A stretch of DNA of 64,000 bases from Thiomicrorhabdus immobilis (GCF_021654855.1 NZ_AP024202.1:1488001-1552000), one strand, 5' to 3'. Numbered from the stretch's first letter, positions 17,934 to 27,055 are shown. Numbers and translations are program-made. The notes: generated by a model from the letters alone, not told the origin.

Positions 17934-20900
17934 TTACAGCGCTTTCATCTGCTTTTGCAAACGTTGAATGGAAACCGGTTTTAAGGTTTTCATCGGCTGA
18001 GAAAACAGAGAGATTCGGAGCTCCTCAATCATCCAACGGATATCCACCAGGCCTGGTTGGTTTTGGTAAGCCGGTTCTGCCGCCAAATCTTGATACATTT
18101 GTAGAATAGGTTGAATTTCTCTAATCGACTTTTGGTCTTTATTGGGGTCTAAATCAAGTTTTTGCAACCGTATTTCTAGCGCCTTCAAATAACGCTCAAT
18201 CTGTTTGAACCACATATCCGGGGTATAACGAACAAAATCTTTGGAAATCAAACCATCCAATTGGGTTTGAATATCGGCAACCGATGCCAACCAACGAGGG
18301 TTGACTCGTCCTCTGACCTGTTTGGCGATCGTTTGATGTAAGCTAAAAATCTCATTAACCTGCTTGGCAATCTGTTGTGCCACCAAAATCCATTCCGAGC
18401 GAACCTTTTCCAAAACCTCGTTAAATTGCGTTTGTCTACGAATCTGTTCAGGATGCGGCACTAAAGTATGCAACGCCCTATCAATCACCTGCTGGGTTAA
18501 ATCCTGACAGGTTCCATAGGGTGCGTAACACAAACAGGCTTTTTGCATCGGCAGCTTCTTTTGTAGATATTTCATCTTATCGGCCAACAGGCGTTCAATC
18601 AGTAATATCACCGCTTGTCCGTGGGCGCGTAAAGCCGTTTGCTGGTCCCCAATTAAATCCAACACAATCTCATCATCTTGGATTTGCAATGCCGGATAAG
18701 CCAACATTTCTTTACCTTGACTCTTAATGGTTTGACTATCGGATAAATCACCAAAGTTCCATTCATGGACCTGTATATGCTGTGTTTTTTGTTTGGCTTG
18801 ATGTTTCTGGATTTTGGCATCCACCAAATGCTGGTAACTTTTCTTAAGTTCATTCAAGTCATTGCTTTCCGCCAACTTTGCACCTTTGTCATCCTCCAGA
18901 ACAAAGTACGGTTTAAGATAATCCGGCAAGACTATTTCGGCAAAGTCACGTAATGAAACCTTTTGATTGGCTTTACGGTTTAACGCCCAAACCAGTTGAT
19001 GCAAATAAGGTTCTTTTTTTCCGGCAGAAACGGTTTTCTCCGCATTCATCTCCGCCAAGACCAAATCGGCATATTGGGGTGCGGGAATAAACTGTTTACG
19101 CAGCTGTTTTGGCAACGACTTGATATAGAATGCGGTTTTCTCTTTAAGCAGACCCGGCGTCAACCATTCAAAATCTTGCGCTTCCACATTGTTCAGGTTG
19201 GCCAGCGGCAAATGGTAAATCAGGCCATCTTTTTGTTTGCCCGGTTCAAAATGGTAATCCACCGCCAACGACATCTGATTGCTTAAATGCACCTGGTCAG
19301 GATAGTCTTGCAATAGCGTGCTATTGGCGGACTGCTTCATTAAATCCTGTTCCGTTAAGAACAGCGCTTGCAGTGCTTGAGGTGACTCTTTCTCGGCCTT
19401 TTTCACCCACTTTTCAAAAGCGGGTTTGCTATAGATATGTTTAGGGATGCGCTCATCGTAAAACTGATAAAGCACCTCTTCATCCACCAAAAAATCCGGT
19501 CGACGTAATTTATGCTCTAACTTTTCAATCTTTTGGATCAACGTTTGGTTATGCACGAAAAACTTGGCTTTGGTGAATAACTGGCCTTCGACCAATCCGT
19601 GGCGAAGGAAAATCTTGTGGGATTCTTGAGGATTGATCGGCCCGTAATTGCAGTGCCGTTTGGTGACAATCGGCAAACCATACAAGGTGATGGATTCATA
19701 AGCGCCGACCTGGCCGGTTTTCTTCTGCCAATGCGGATCACTATAGCTGTGCTTGATGAGATGTTTGGCCAACCCTTCCACCCAACGCACATCAATCGCC
19801 GCGTTGGTTCGAGCATAGAGTTTGGTCGTTTCCACCAATTCGGCCGACAACATCCATTTAGGTTTGCGTTTAAACAGACTCGAACTCGGGTGAATGAACA
19901 GTTTGGTATTACGTGCCCCCAAATAGGATTTTTCATCGTCACGAGTGGCGACATTGCCGAGCAAGCCTGCCAACAGTGAACGGTGCACCGCAATGCTGTG
20001 CAAATCGCTCAAACGCTCTTTAACCTCACCTTCATGTCCATTGGGCAATTTGGTACGCACCTCTTCAAACAGATGCAGCTCGCCGACTTTCATGCCGATT
20101 CGTTTTAGGCTTTGTTCAAGTTGCATGGTCAACTCATGCCACTCTTTCATGCGCATATAGTTCAAGAAATTGGTTTTACATAATTTACGCAGTTTGTTTT
20201 GCGATAGGTGACGACGTTGATGCTCGTAGAAATGCCAAAGATTCAAATAGAACAGAAAGTCAGAACGTTCGTCTTCAAGAGGTTTATGGGCCACTCGAGC
20301 CGCTTGCATGTTGGTTTCATTGATATCGCGCGGATCTTGAATACTCAATACCGCCGCAATAATCAACACCTCGGCCAACACACCATTCTTTTCCGCTTCA
20401 ATCACCATTTTGGCGACACTGGGGTCTACCGGCAGCCTGGCGATTTGCCGTCCCTCTTCGGTCAATTGGCGCTTGTCGTCCAAGGCCCCAAGCTCATGTA
20501 ACTGCCTAAAACCGTCATTAATCGCCTTATCATTCGGCGCTTCAATAAACGGAAAACGATTTACCGCACCTAGCTGCAACTGGGTCATGGTTAAAATCAC
20601 CGATGACAATGAAGTCCGGTGAATCTCCGGGTCGGTAAACTCGGGTCGGGCGTTGAAGTCCTCCTCTGCATAAAGACGAATACAAATCCCGTCGCTGACA
20701 CGCCCGCAACGTCCTTTACGTTGGTTAGCCGATGCTTGGGAGATTTTTTCGATTGGCAGACGTTGCACTTTATTGCGCACACTGTAACGGCTGATTCTGA
20801 CCAGGCCTGGGTCGATCACATATTTGATACCCGGGACGGTCAACGAGGTTTCGGCGACATTGGTACTTAAGATGATGCGACGTTTTTGCGAGGTTTGAAA

Positions 20901-21947
20901 TACCTTTTGCTGCTCACTCATTGACAAACGTGCATACAGAGGCACAATTTCGGTGTTTTTCAATTGGTGTTTGCGCAAGGCCTCGGCGGTCTCTTTGATA
21001 TCGCGTTCACCGACTTGAAACACCAGAACATCACCAAACGGATCTTCTTGTCCGAGTTCATCAATCGCATCGACAATCCCGGTAATCATGTCTTGCTCGA
21101 TTTCATTGCCGGCATCATCTTCATATACCGACAATGGGCGATAACGTAATTCAACCGGATAGGTTCGCCCGGAAACCTCCACCACTGGTGGGCGCTTACC
21201 ATTCAGGGTGAAGTGCTCGGCAAAACGTTGGGTATCGATGGTCGCGGAAGTGATAATGACTTTTAAATCGGGTCGCTTTGGCAACAACTGTTTAAGAATC
21301 CCCAACAAGAAATCGATATTGATACTGCGTTCATGCGCCTCATCAATGATGATCACTTCATATTGATTCAGATAACGGTCGTTCTGCACCTCGGCCAACA
21401 AAATCCCGTCGGTCATCACCTTAATCAAACTGTGCTCATGCACCTGATCCAAAAAACGCACCTGATAACCGACAATTTGTCCCAGCGAAGAGTGCAGTTC
21501 TTCGGAAATACGTTCCGCCACACTGCGCGCCGCAAGACGGCGTGGTTGGGTACAACCGATTTTACCGTGTAGACCTAAACCGGCTTCTAAACAGATTTTA
21601 GGGATTTGCGTGGTTTTACCCGAACCCGTTTCACCGGCGATGACCACCACTTGATTGTTTTTGATCAGTTCAACCAGTTCATCTTTTTTACTGGCAACCG
21701 GCAAAGCCTCATCGTAATCGATGCTCGGTAGCGTTTTCTGGCGGGCTGCTACCTGCAACTGTGAAGCTTGTATTTTTTCCGTTAATTTCAACCAGGCCTG
21801 GTTAGATTGCAAATCCTCCGAAGTCAAATCCTCAAAACCACCTTGTTTAGCCATTTTTTGCAATAAAAAACGGTCTTTAATCATGCATTCTTGAATTGCA
21901 TTTTTAATATTTTTAACGGAAAAACCGGGGGTTGACGAATTTGCCAT
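17934..21947 (-). CDS. hrpA: ATP-dependent RNA helicase HrpA
   Basis: DEAH-box helicase of 1337 residues, close to the usual ~1300. Walker A GETGSGKT at 105-112, DEAH at 202-205, then the second RecA domain with QRKGRCGR, the HA2/OB region and the long HrpA-specific C-terminus. In other bacteria it helps rescue stalled ribosomes and process mRNA. The frame opens 24 codons earlier with a hydrophobic stretch that has no family counterpart. ATG 21947 aligns with the known N-terminus but lacks a Shine-Dalgarno. Palindrome copies at 18046 and 21791 (exact) and 20800 (one mismatch) encode Pro-Gly-Leu-Val, Gln-Ala-Trp and Pro-Gly-Leu-Val. Confidence 0.95.
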   Translation of the reverse strand: MANSSTPGFSVKNIKNAIQECMIKDRFLLQKMAKQGGFEDLTSEDLQSNQAWLKLTEKIQASQLQVAARQKTLPSIDYDEALPVASKKDELVELIKNNQVVVIAGETGSGKTTQIPKICLEAGLGLHGKIGCTQPRRLAARSVAERISEELHSSLGQIVGYQVRFLDQVHEHSLIKVMTDGILLAEVQNDRYLNQYEVIIIDEAHERSINIDFLLGILKQLLPKRPDLKVIITSATIDTQRFAEHFTLNGKRPPVVEVSGRTYPVELRYRPLSVYEDDAGNEIEQDMITGIVDAIDELGQEDPFGDVLVFQVGERDIKETAEALRKHQLKNTEIVPLYARLSMSEQQKVFQTSQKRRIILSTNVAETSLTVPGIKYVIDPGLVRISRYSVRNKVQRLPIEKISQASANQRKGRCGRVSDGICIRLYAEEDFNARPEFTDPEIHRTSLSSVILTMTQLQLGAVNRFPFIEAPNDKAINDGFRQLHELGALDDKRQLTEEGRQIARLPVDPSVAKMVIEAEKNGVLAEVLIIAAVLSIQDPRDINETNMQAARVAHKPLEDERSDFLFYLNLWHFYEHQRRHLSQNKLRKLCKTNFLNYMRMKEWHELTMQLEQSLKRIGMKVGELHLFEEVRTKLPNGHEGEVKERLSDLHSIAVHRSLLAGLLGNVATRDDEKSYLGARNTKLFIHPSSSLFKRKPKWMLSAELVETTKLYARTNAAIDVRWVEGLAKHLIKHSYSDPHWQKKTGQVGAYESITLYGLPIVTKRHCNYGPINPQESHKIFLRHGLVEGQLFTKAKFFVHNQTLIQKIEKLEHKLRRPDFLVDEEVLYQFYDERIPKHIYSKPAFEKWVKKAEKESPQALQALFLTEQDLMKQSANSTLLQDYPDQVHLSNQMSLAVDYHFEPGKQKDGLIYHLPLANLNNVEAQDFEWLTPGLLKEKTAFYIKSLPKQLRKQFIPAPQYADLVLAEMNAEKTVSAGKKEPYLHQLVWALNRKANQKVSLRDFAEIVLPDYLKPYFVLEDDKGAKLAESNDLNELKKSYQHLVDAKIQKHQAKQKTQHIQVHEWNFGDLSDSQTIKSQGKEMLAYPALQIQDDEIVLDLIGDQQTALRAHGQAVILLIERLLADKMKYLQKKLPMQKACLCYAPYGTCQDLTQQVIDRALHTLVPHPEQIRRQTQFNEVLEKVRSEWILVAQQIAKQVNEIFSLHQTIAKQVRGRVNPRWLASVADIQTQLDGLISKDFVRYTPDMWFKQIERYLKALEIRLQKLDLDPNKDQKSIREIQPILQMYQDLAAEPAYQNQPGLVDIRWMIEELRISLFSQPMKTLKPVSIQRLQKQMKAL

Positions 21948-22075
21948 AATAATAATTAACAACCAGATAAATATTTTATATAGAATTAGTATTAATGCGA
22001 ATACTAAAGTAAAAATCAAACGATTATTATAGCAAATACATCTTACGACGATTCACAAACACAAGGCATAACAGC

Positions 22076-22768
22076 ATGAAAATTCGCCAACTATTTGATT
22101 ACGAAACCTGGACCTACACCTACCTATTGTGGGATGAAACCACTAAAGAAGCGGCTGTAATTGATTCGGTATTAGAGCAAGTCGATCGTGACATGCAACA
22201 CATTGAAGAACTTGGACTGAATGTAAAATACCTGCTGGAAACCCATATCCATGCTGACCACATTACCGGTGCAGGGCCGATTCGCAAGCGCACCGGGGCT
22301 AAAATAGCGGTTCATAGCAAATCAGGTTCAGAGTGTGCCGATATATTGACCAATGATGGGGATATATTCAAATTGGGTGAACAAGAAATCAAAGTGATGT
22401 ACACACCAGGCCACACCGATAACGACAGCACCTACTTGATTGACGGTGCCGCATTTACTGGTGACACCCTTTTGGTTCGTGATTGTGGACGTACCGATTT
22501 TCAATTAGGGAGCAATGAGAACATGTACCACTCTCTAACTGAAAAATTATTTACACTACCGGAAGAGACCTTGGTTTTTCCTGCCCATGACTACAAAGGC
22601 TTTACCCAAAGCACCATTGGTGAAGAAAAGCAGTTCAACACCCGCGCTGGTAATGGCAAAGCATTCGAAGATTTTTCAACCATTATGGATAACTTGAACC
22701 TACCGAATCCAAAACGGATTGATATCTCTGTGCCTGGCAACCTACAGTGTGGCGATTTAGACAACTAA
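22076..22768 (+). CDS. Persulfide dioxygenase (ETHE1-like)
   Basis: Metallo-beta-lactamase fold enzyme of 230 residues. Metal motif THIHADH (His57, His59, Asp61, His62), TPGHTDND, and the ETHE1 signature VRDCGRTDFQ with FPAHDYKG. The family oxidises glutathione persulfide to sulfite and glutathione, consistent with a sulfur-oxidising host. Single iron expected. Cytoplasmic. Its terminator has been split by the insertion sequence that follows 45 bp downstream. Confidence 0.93.
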   Translation: MKIRQLFDYETWTYTYLLWDETTKEAAVIDSVLEQVDRDMQHIEELGLNVKYLLETHIHADHITGAGPIRKRTGAKIAVHSKSGSECADILTNDGDIFKLGEQEIKVMYTPGHTDNDSTYLIDGAAFTGDTLLVRDCGRTDFQLGSNENMYHSLTEKLFTLPEETLVFPAHDYKGFTQSTIGEEKQFNTRAGNGKAFEDFSTIMDNLNLPNPKRIDISVPGNLQCGDLDN

Positions 22769-22793
22769 ACCGTCAACCACAATTTTTGAACAC

Positions 22794-22809
22794 AAAAAAG
22801 CCCGATGAA
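22794..22809 (+). terminator. Left arm of a terminator split by the insertion sequence
   Basis: The arm AAAAAAGCCCGATGAA pairs exactly with TTCATCGGGCTTTTTT at 24247-24262. Removing the element and one target copy leaves a 16-bp stem with a 10-nt loop, a bidirectional terminator for the convergent persulfide dioxygenase and slyD genes. Confidence 0.9.
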
Positions 22810-22819
22810 CCATGAAGTG

Positions 22820-22855
22820 ACCCCCAAATGTTGGACACCAACTTTGGGGGTTTTT
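22820..22855 (+). terminator. Terminator-like hairpin at the left end of the IS
   Basis: ACCCCCAAA-(T bulge)-GTTGG (22820-22834) pairs with CCAACTTTGGGGGT (22838-22851) around a 3-nt loop, followed by T5. It lies just before the orfA ATG and contains the only G-rich stretch that could serve as its ribosome site. It may stop incoming transcription and also limit orfA translation. Confidence 0.7.
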
Positions 22856-22856
22856 C

Positions 22857-23369
22857 ATGTCCAAATACAATCGAGAATTTAAACTGGCGATTGCTAAGCA
22901 ATGCCTTTCTCATGAATCCAGTCTGTCCATTTCCAAGCGACTCGGTATTCCAGATCGCTATATCCGTTACTGGACACAAGTCTATCGTTTCCATGGTCAA
23001 AATGCGTTTATCAAACGTAACACACCATACTCTTTTGAAGACAAATATCGTATCCTAAAACACATGCGTGAAAATCACTGGTCTATTAGTTATACCAGTA
23101 TTGTCTATAACATGAGTTCTGCGGGTACGATTTCTACTTGGCTCACTCAATTCGAACGGTTCGGCCTTTCAGGCTTACAACCTAAAAAGCAGGGTAGAAA
23201 AATGAAAAAAAACCAAAAGCAAGAAACCATTAAACCAACCGAACAAATGAGCCTAGAAGAGTTACGAGAAGAACTCGAATACCGTCGAGCGGAGAATGCC
23301 TATTTAAAAAAGCTCGATGCCCTGCTTCAGGAAAAAGAACGCCAAAGCAAGAAAAAGCAGGGCTCATAG
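22857..23369 (+). CDS. IS150-type transposase OrfA
   Basis: 170 residues with two helix-turn-helix segments: AKQCLSHESSLSISKRLGI near the N-terminus and a second around residues 72-110. The C-terminal part is a leucine-zipper-like helix (LEELREELEYRRAENAYLKKLDALLQ) for multimerisation. It binds the IS ends. The -1 frameshift site A-AAA-AAG lies in codons 150-152, inside the zipper. ATG 22857 has only GGGGG about 6 nt upstream, within the terminal hairpin. Confidence 0.93.
   Translation: MSKYNREFKLAIAKQCLSHESSLSISKRLGIPDRYIRYWTQVYRFHGQNAFIKRNTPYSFEDKYRILKHMRENHWSISYTSIVYNMSSAGTISTWLTQFERFGLSGLQPKKQGRKMKKNQKQETIKPTEQMSLEELREELEYRRAENAYLKKLDALLQEKERQSKKKQGS
23306..23364 (+). promoter_or_regulatory. 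Programmed -1 ribosomal frameshift signal
   Basis: Slippery heptamer A-AAA-AAG at 23306-23312 in the orfA frame, a 6-nt spacer, then GCCCTGCTT (23319-23327) pairing over 9 bp with AAGCAGGGC (23356-23364). This is the arrangement used by IS3-family elements to make the OrfAB transposase. Confidence 0.88.
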
Positions 23370-24205
23370 ATAAGCTTAGAAAGTTCTATCCACTTAAACA
23401 TCTTCTCAAGGCCGCAGGGCTTGCACGAAGTGTGTTTTATTACCATCAGGCGCGCAGTGCGCTGCCTGATCGTTATGCGGACGTTAAAAGAGCGATTCAA
23501 CAACTCTTTAATGAACATAAAGGTCGTTATGGGTATCGACGCATGACCTATGCGTTAAGACGCTTAGGTCACTTTTTAAACAAGAAGGCCGTTCAACGTT
23601 TAATGCAAGAACTGAACTTGAAGTCATTCGTCAGGCCAAAGCGTTACCGATCCTATAGAGGTCAAGTAGGCCGAATTGCCGAGAATGTGCTTCAAAGAAA
23701 CTTCCATGTTGATGCACCGGATAAAAAATGGGTCACCGATGTCACGGAGTTTAAAGTCGGAGAACAGCGTGTTTACCTATCCCCCGTGATTGATCTGTTT
23801 AACCAAGAAGTGATTAGTTATCGAGTGGCTAAGAGTGCACGGCTACCACTGGTGACCGACATGTTAAAAGAAGCAGTCAATAAGTTAACAGGTAAAGTCA
23901 AACCCATATTCCACAGTGATCAAGGTTGGCAGTATCAGCATAGTGATGTACAGAAGCTACTGAAAGAGAATGGATTAACTCAGAGCATGTCAAGAAAAGG
24001 GAACTGTTTAGATAATGCGGTTGCTGAGAACTTTTTTGGAATCCTAAAAACCGAGATGTATCATCGTAAGAAGTTCAATAGCGCTGAGCATCTAATGGAA
24101 GAAATTAAAGACTATATTGAGTATTACAATACAAAACGAATCAAGGTGAAACTAAAAGGCCTGACTCCGATAGAATATCGAAATCAGGCCTTAAGTGCCG
24201 TTTAA
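23312..24205 (+). CDS. Transposase OrfB (expressed as OrfAB by -1 frameshift)
   Basis: The open frame in the -1 phase continues from the slippery site, giving a 449-residue OrfAB fusion. An HTH_21-type region (about HKGRYGYRRMTYAL) precedes the rve integrase core with Asp in KKWVTDVTEF, Asp in HSDQGWQYQ and Glu in ENFFGILKTE; the last two are 35 residues apart (D35E). The first possible independent start is GTG 23432. It cuts and joins DNA at the IS ends. Confidence 0.93.
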   Translation, partial: ARCPASGKRTPKQEKAGLIDKLRKFYPLKHLLKAAGLARSVFYYHQARSALPDRYADVKRAIQQLFNEHKGRYGYRRMTYALRRLGHFLNKKAVQRLMQELNLKSFVRPKRYRSYRGQVGRIAENVLQRNFHVDAPDKKWVTDVTEFKVGEQRVYLSPVIDLFNQEVISYRVAKSARLPLVTDMLKEAVNKLTGKVKPIFHSDQGWQYQHSDVQKLLKENGLTQSMSRKGNCLDNAVAENFFGILKTEMYHRKKFNSAEHLMEEIKDYIEYYNTKRIKVKLKGLTPIEYRNQALSAV

Positions 24206-24246
24206 CTAAAATGTCCAACTTTTTGGGGTCACTTCACCATCATAAT

Positions 24247-24262
24247 TTCATCGGGCTTTTTT
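24247..24262. terminator. Right arm of the IS-split terminator
   Basis: TTCATCGGGC followed by seven T (24257-24263). Without its partner arm 1.4 kb upstream it cannot form the original hairpin on a transcript starting inside the IS or from slyD. Confidence 0.85.
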
Positions 24263-24330
24263 TATTTCTAAGGCACCAATCAATCTGGTTTCTTTCAACT
24301 TTCTCAAATTCAGTCAAACACGGCGATGTA

Positions 24331-24362
24331 CCATGTACCGATGCACCTAAGGGTGCACCTTC
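24331..24362. repeat. Overlapping hairpins in the slyD 3' flank
   Basis: TGCACC-TAAG-GGTGCA and GGGTGC-ACCTTCG-GCACCC share the GGGTGC segment, so only one can form at a time. It sits next to a short repeated ATGTACC. No U-tract follows on either strand. Role unknown. Confidence 0.5.
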
Positions 24363-24416
24363 GGCACCCAACCGTTTTACTCTGAATTCAAAGCGAGCTG
24401 AAAAAAACCGTTAAAA

Positions 24417-24842
24417 TCAATGGACTTCTAGAACTTCTACTTTGTAATCCAAGGTTTGATCGGCAAGCGGATGATTACCGTCTAAGTAAACCTTATCTTC
24501 CGTGACTTCGATAATACGGAATGTCACGGTATTGCCCTCAGGGTCTTCGGTTTCTACCGCTGAACCCACTTCGATTTCGACATTATCATCAAAATTTTCC
24601 GGTCCGGCAAAAACAATTAAATCGTCGTTACTCACACCGTAAGCTTTTTCTGGTGGAATGGTCACTTTAGCTTCAAAACCAGGTTCCTCACCCTCCATAA
24701 ACTCTTCAAGACCCTCAATGATTTCACCTTCACCTTGAATGTAAATAACGGGCTCACCACCAAAAGTCGAATCTAACACATTGCCCTTTTCATCACGCAA
24801 CTCATAGTGAAATGTAACTCGACTGCCTTTTTTAATTCTCAT
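24417..24842 (-). CDS. slyD: FKBP-type peptidyl-prolyl isomerase, SlyD-like
   Basis: 141 residues: the FKBP core split by an insert-in-flap chaperone domain (about 65-125), with DSTFGGEPVIYIQGEGEIIEGLEEF, PPEKAYG and the closing LDGNHPLADQTLDYKVEV. It lacks the His/Cys-rich nickel tail of E. coli SlyD. Strongly acidic. Cytoplasmic folding factor. Divergent from dnaQ. Its downstream terminator was the one disrupted by the IS. Confidence 0.93.
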   Translation of the reverse strand: MRIKKGSRVTFHYELRDEKGNVLDSTFGGEPVIYIQGEGEIIEGLEEFMEGEEPGFEAKVTIPPEKAYGVSNDDLIVFAGPENFDDNVEIEVGSAVETEDPEGNTVTFRIIEVTEDKVYLDGNHPLADQTLDYKVEVLEVH

Positions 24843-24917
24843 AACTCAACCTTTGTGACCTTTTAACTGTCTTTTGCATTAAAATAATGACGATATTTTA
24901 CAGCAAAGAGAATCCGA

Positions 24918-25619
24918 ATGCGTCAGATAATATTAGATACTGAAACCACCGGTTTTGAACCACATAATGGCGACAGAATCATTGAGATTGGTGCCGTTGA
25001 AATGTTTAAGCGCCGCTTGACCCATAACAACTACCACCAGTATATTTATCCTGAAAGAACGGTTCCACAAGAAGCGATCGAGGTTCATGGTATTACCGAT
25101 GAGTTTCTGAAAGACAAACCGGTTTTTGCAAAAATCGCTGACGAATTTATGGAGTTTGTCGCCGGAGCGGAATTAATCATTCACAACGCTCCGTTCGATG
25201 TTGGTTTTATCAACCACGAACTATCACTTCTACCTGGCAATAAATGGGGAAAAATCGAAGACCATTGTGTGATTACCGACTCACTCAAAATGGCTCGCCA
25301 AACCTATCCTGGACAAAGAAATTCTTTAGATGCGTTATGTAAACGTTTAGGCATAGACAACTCCAACCGAACCTTGCACGGAGCCTTACTCGATTCCGAG
25401 ATCTTAGCCGACGTTTACCTAACGATGACCGGTGGACAAACCGATTTGATGTTAGCGGCAGACAGCCAAAACAACAGCGAAAACAGTGATAGTCGAGTGA
25501 CTGTTCGCAGTGACCGTCCAGCCCTTAAGGTTTTAAAAGCCAACGATGCGGAACTTATGCTTCATCAAAAAAAACTGGAAGAGATCTCTAAGAAATCAGG
25601 CCAAGAGTTAGCCTGGTAA
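24918..25619 (+). CDS. dnaQ: DNA polymerase III epsilon subunit (3'-5' exonuclease)
   Basis: Proofreading exonuclease of the replicative polymerase. 233 residues: ExoI motif DTETTG at 7-12, ExoII (HNAPFDVGFINHEL), ExoIII-epsilon (HGALLDSEILADVYL), then a flexible C-terminal tail (about 180-233) that binds the alpha subunit. Faces rnhA across a terminator and is divergent from slyD, an old gammaproteobacterial arrangement. Confidence 0.97.
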   Translation: MRQIILDTETTGFEPHNGDRIIEIGAVEMFKRRLTHNNYHQYIYPERTVPQEAIEVHGITDEFLKDKPVFAKIADEFMEFVAGAELIIHNAPFDVGFINHELSLLPGNKWGKIEDHCVITDSLKMARQTYPGQRNSLDALCKRLGIDNSNRTLHGALLDSEILADVYLTMTGGQTDLMLAADSQNNSENSDSRVTVRSDRPALKVLKANDAELMLHQKKLEEISKKSGQELAW

Positions 25620-25645
25620 TCTGAAATACATCAATCCCTCATCAT

Positions 25646-25675
25646 AAAAAACGCCCATTAAAGGGCGTTTTTTTT
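25646..25675. terminator. Bidirectional terminator between dnaQ and rnhA
   Basis: Stem AAAAAACGCCC / GGGCGTTTTTT with a 6-nt loop between convergent genes. Confidence 0.92.
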
Positions 25676-25735
25676 ATTCTTACATTTATCCCTAACCAGG
25701 ATCAAACAACCGTAAAGCGAGCTTACAGCTCTTTG

Positions 25736-26194
25736 CTAAGAATTCATCAACAACTCATCAATCGCCAAATTCGCCAATTCATCCACTCTTTCGTTCTCTG
25801 GATGACCGCTATGCCCCTTGACCCAAAACCACTCGACCGTGTGTGGCTGCAAAGCCGCATCCAACCTTAACCAAAGTTCTTTATTTTTTACCGGCTGGTT
25901 GGCGGCGGTTTTCCAGCCTTTCTGCTTCCAACCAGCCATCCACTTAGTCACTCCGTTCTTCACGTACTGAGAATCCGTGGTGATATGCACCGTACTGCTG
26001 CGGGTCAATACTTCAAAAGCCTGGATTGCGGCCATCAACTCCATTTGATTATTGGTGGTGTCTTTTTGATAACCTTTGAGTTCTTTACGATATTGACCAT
26101 ATTGCAATAGCACCCCCCAACCGCCAGGCCCGGGATTCCCTCGACAACCGCCATCCGTAAAGGCTTTAACCACCTGATTGTTTTGAAATTGCAT
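25736..26194 (-). CDS. rnhA: Ribonuclease HI
   Basis: Degrades RNA in RNA-DNA hybrids (R-loops, primers). 152 residues: [16 protein letters not shown] with the catalytic Asp14, then NNQMELMA (Glu), [11 protein letters not shown] (Asp) and [15 protein letters not shown] (Asp), the full DEDD set. Starts 2 bp after the methyltransferase stop, so it is the second gene of that pair. Confidence 0.97.
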   Translation of the reverse strand: MQFQNNQVVKAFTDGGCRGNPGPGGWGVLLQYGQYRKELKGYQKDTTNNQMELMAAIQAFEVLTRSSTVHITTDSQYVKNGVTKWMAGWKQKGWKTAANQPVKNKELWLRLDAALQPHTVEWFWVKGHSGHPENERVDELANLAIDELLMNS

Positions 26195-26196
26195 CG

Positions 26197-26979
26197 TTAC
26201 TTATCCACGCTATTAAGATGTTTTATTTTCTGGCTTGAAACCGTTGCACCGTTTCTGATGCCCTGCCATTTAGGCAAGTGCCATTTCAAACCAACCAAAG
26301 TAGGCGCATCAACACGTTTTTTTGCCACTAAACAATAAACATTGCCAAAATCCAAACCGATCATCTTAAGAGAGCTCTCGACTTTTTCGATGATTTTGGC
26401 CCAAAATGCATATTTCTCACCGCCGGTGAAACACATTACCGAACTATATTCGATAACCTTGACCTCATAACCTAACACTTCCAACCACTCTTTAATACGA
26501 TTGGCGCGGCGGTAGTTAGCCTGGTTGAATCCTTGAAGGGTAGAAAAATGTTTTAATCTGAATGGCATACAGGCAATGGGGTTGAACCCCGTCAATACGA
26601 TATGCCCTTCCGGCACCAACATACTATCCACCTGGCGTAACAAATAATAGGGGTCATCCACGGTTTCAAGAGTGTGCGGCAAGAAAACCACATCCGCTTT
26701 ATCTTTACCGATCGGTAAAAAATCCAACTCCGCTTGCACCCAGTGCACGCCTTGCAGAATGGTCGGTTGACCACTCAGCTGTTCATCAACCAATAACTTA
26801 CTGACTACACGACTGTTTTCCACCAAGTTTTCATTCGAAACACAGCCTAATTGAACCAAAAAATAACCGAATAGTCGATTGACAGCCTTATCAACCAGCA
26901 TCTTTTCTTGTTTATAAACGACCAGGCCTGCTGAACTTTGAAACCAATGTTTTAAAAACGTTTGAAAACCTTGATTCAT
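26197..26979 (-). CDS. Class I SAM-dependent methyltransferase (YafS-like)
   Basis: 260 residues with a Methyltransf_11-like core: [23 protein letters not shown] and [15 protein letters not shown]. Position between rnhA and gloB matches yafS of E. coli. The canonical glycine-rich SAM loop is weak near residues 75-85, so substrate and activity are uncertain. A palindrome copy (11/12) at 26921 encodes Ala-Gly-Leu-Val near the N-terminus. Confidence 0.85.
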   Translation of the reverse strand: MNQGFQTFLKHWFQSSAGLVVYKQEKMLVDKAVNRLFGYFLVQLGCVSNENLVENSRVVSKLLVDEQLSGQPTILQGVHWVQAELDFLPIGKDKADVVFLPHTLETVDDPYYLLRQVDSMLVPEGHIVLTGFNPIACMPFRLKHFSTLQGFNQANYRRANRIKEWLEVLGYEVKVIEYSSVMCFTGGEKYAFWAKIIEKVESSLKMIGLDFGNVYCLVAKKRVDAPTLVGLKWHLPKWQGIRNGATVSSQKIKHLNSVDK

Positions 26980-27010
26980 CGTGCTTTTCCCACTATTTTC
27001 AGTGTAATTT

Positions 27011-27019
27011 TGTTAGAAT
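27011..27019 (+). promoter_or_regulatory. Extended -10 promoter element of gloB-mltD
   Basis: TGTTAGAAT, 36 bp before the gloB ATG. The same nonamer precedes ppiA, lpxH and upp. Confidence 0.6.
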
Positions 27020-27055
27020 AATTTTCAATTATAGCAACTGGATTCGGTATCTTAT

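Larger units (their letters stand above)
22813..24236 (+). mobile_element. IS3-family (IS150-type) insertion sequence, intact
   Basis: 1424 bp. The terminal inverted repeats match at 23 of 25 positions (22813-22837 and 24212-24236), both starting TGAAGTGACCCC. The element is flanked by a 3-bp target duplication, CCA (22810-22812 and 24237-24239). It holds orfA and orfB in the -1 relation typical of the family, with an intact DDE catalytic triad, so it looks active or recently active. No second copy is in this window. Confidence 0.96.

Noticed and set aside
21948-22019. 24-residue hydrophobic N-terminal extension of HrpA (LVFALILILYKIFIWLLIII).
   Set aside because: No family member has it. 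The stretch is AT-rich intergenic DNA that happens to be open; ATG 21947 fits the known N-terminus.
23349-23360. G-AAA-AAG nearer the orfA stop as the frameshift site.
   Set aside because: The heptamer is less suitable and lies inside the 3' arm of the stem. A-AAA-AAG at 23306 with the correctly spaced stem is the better site.
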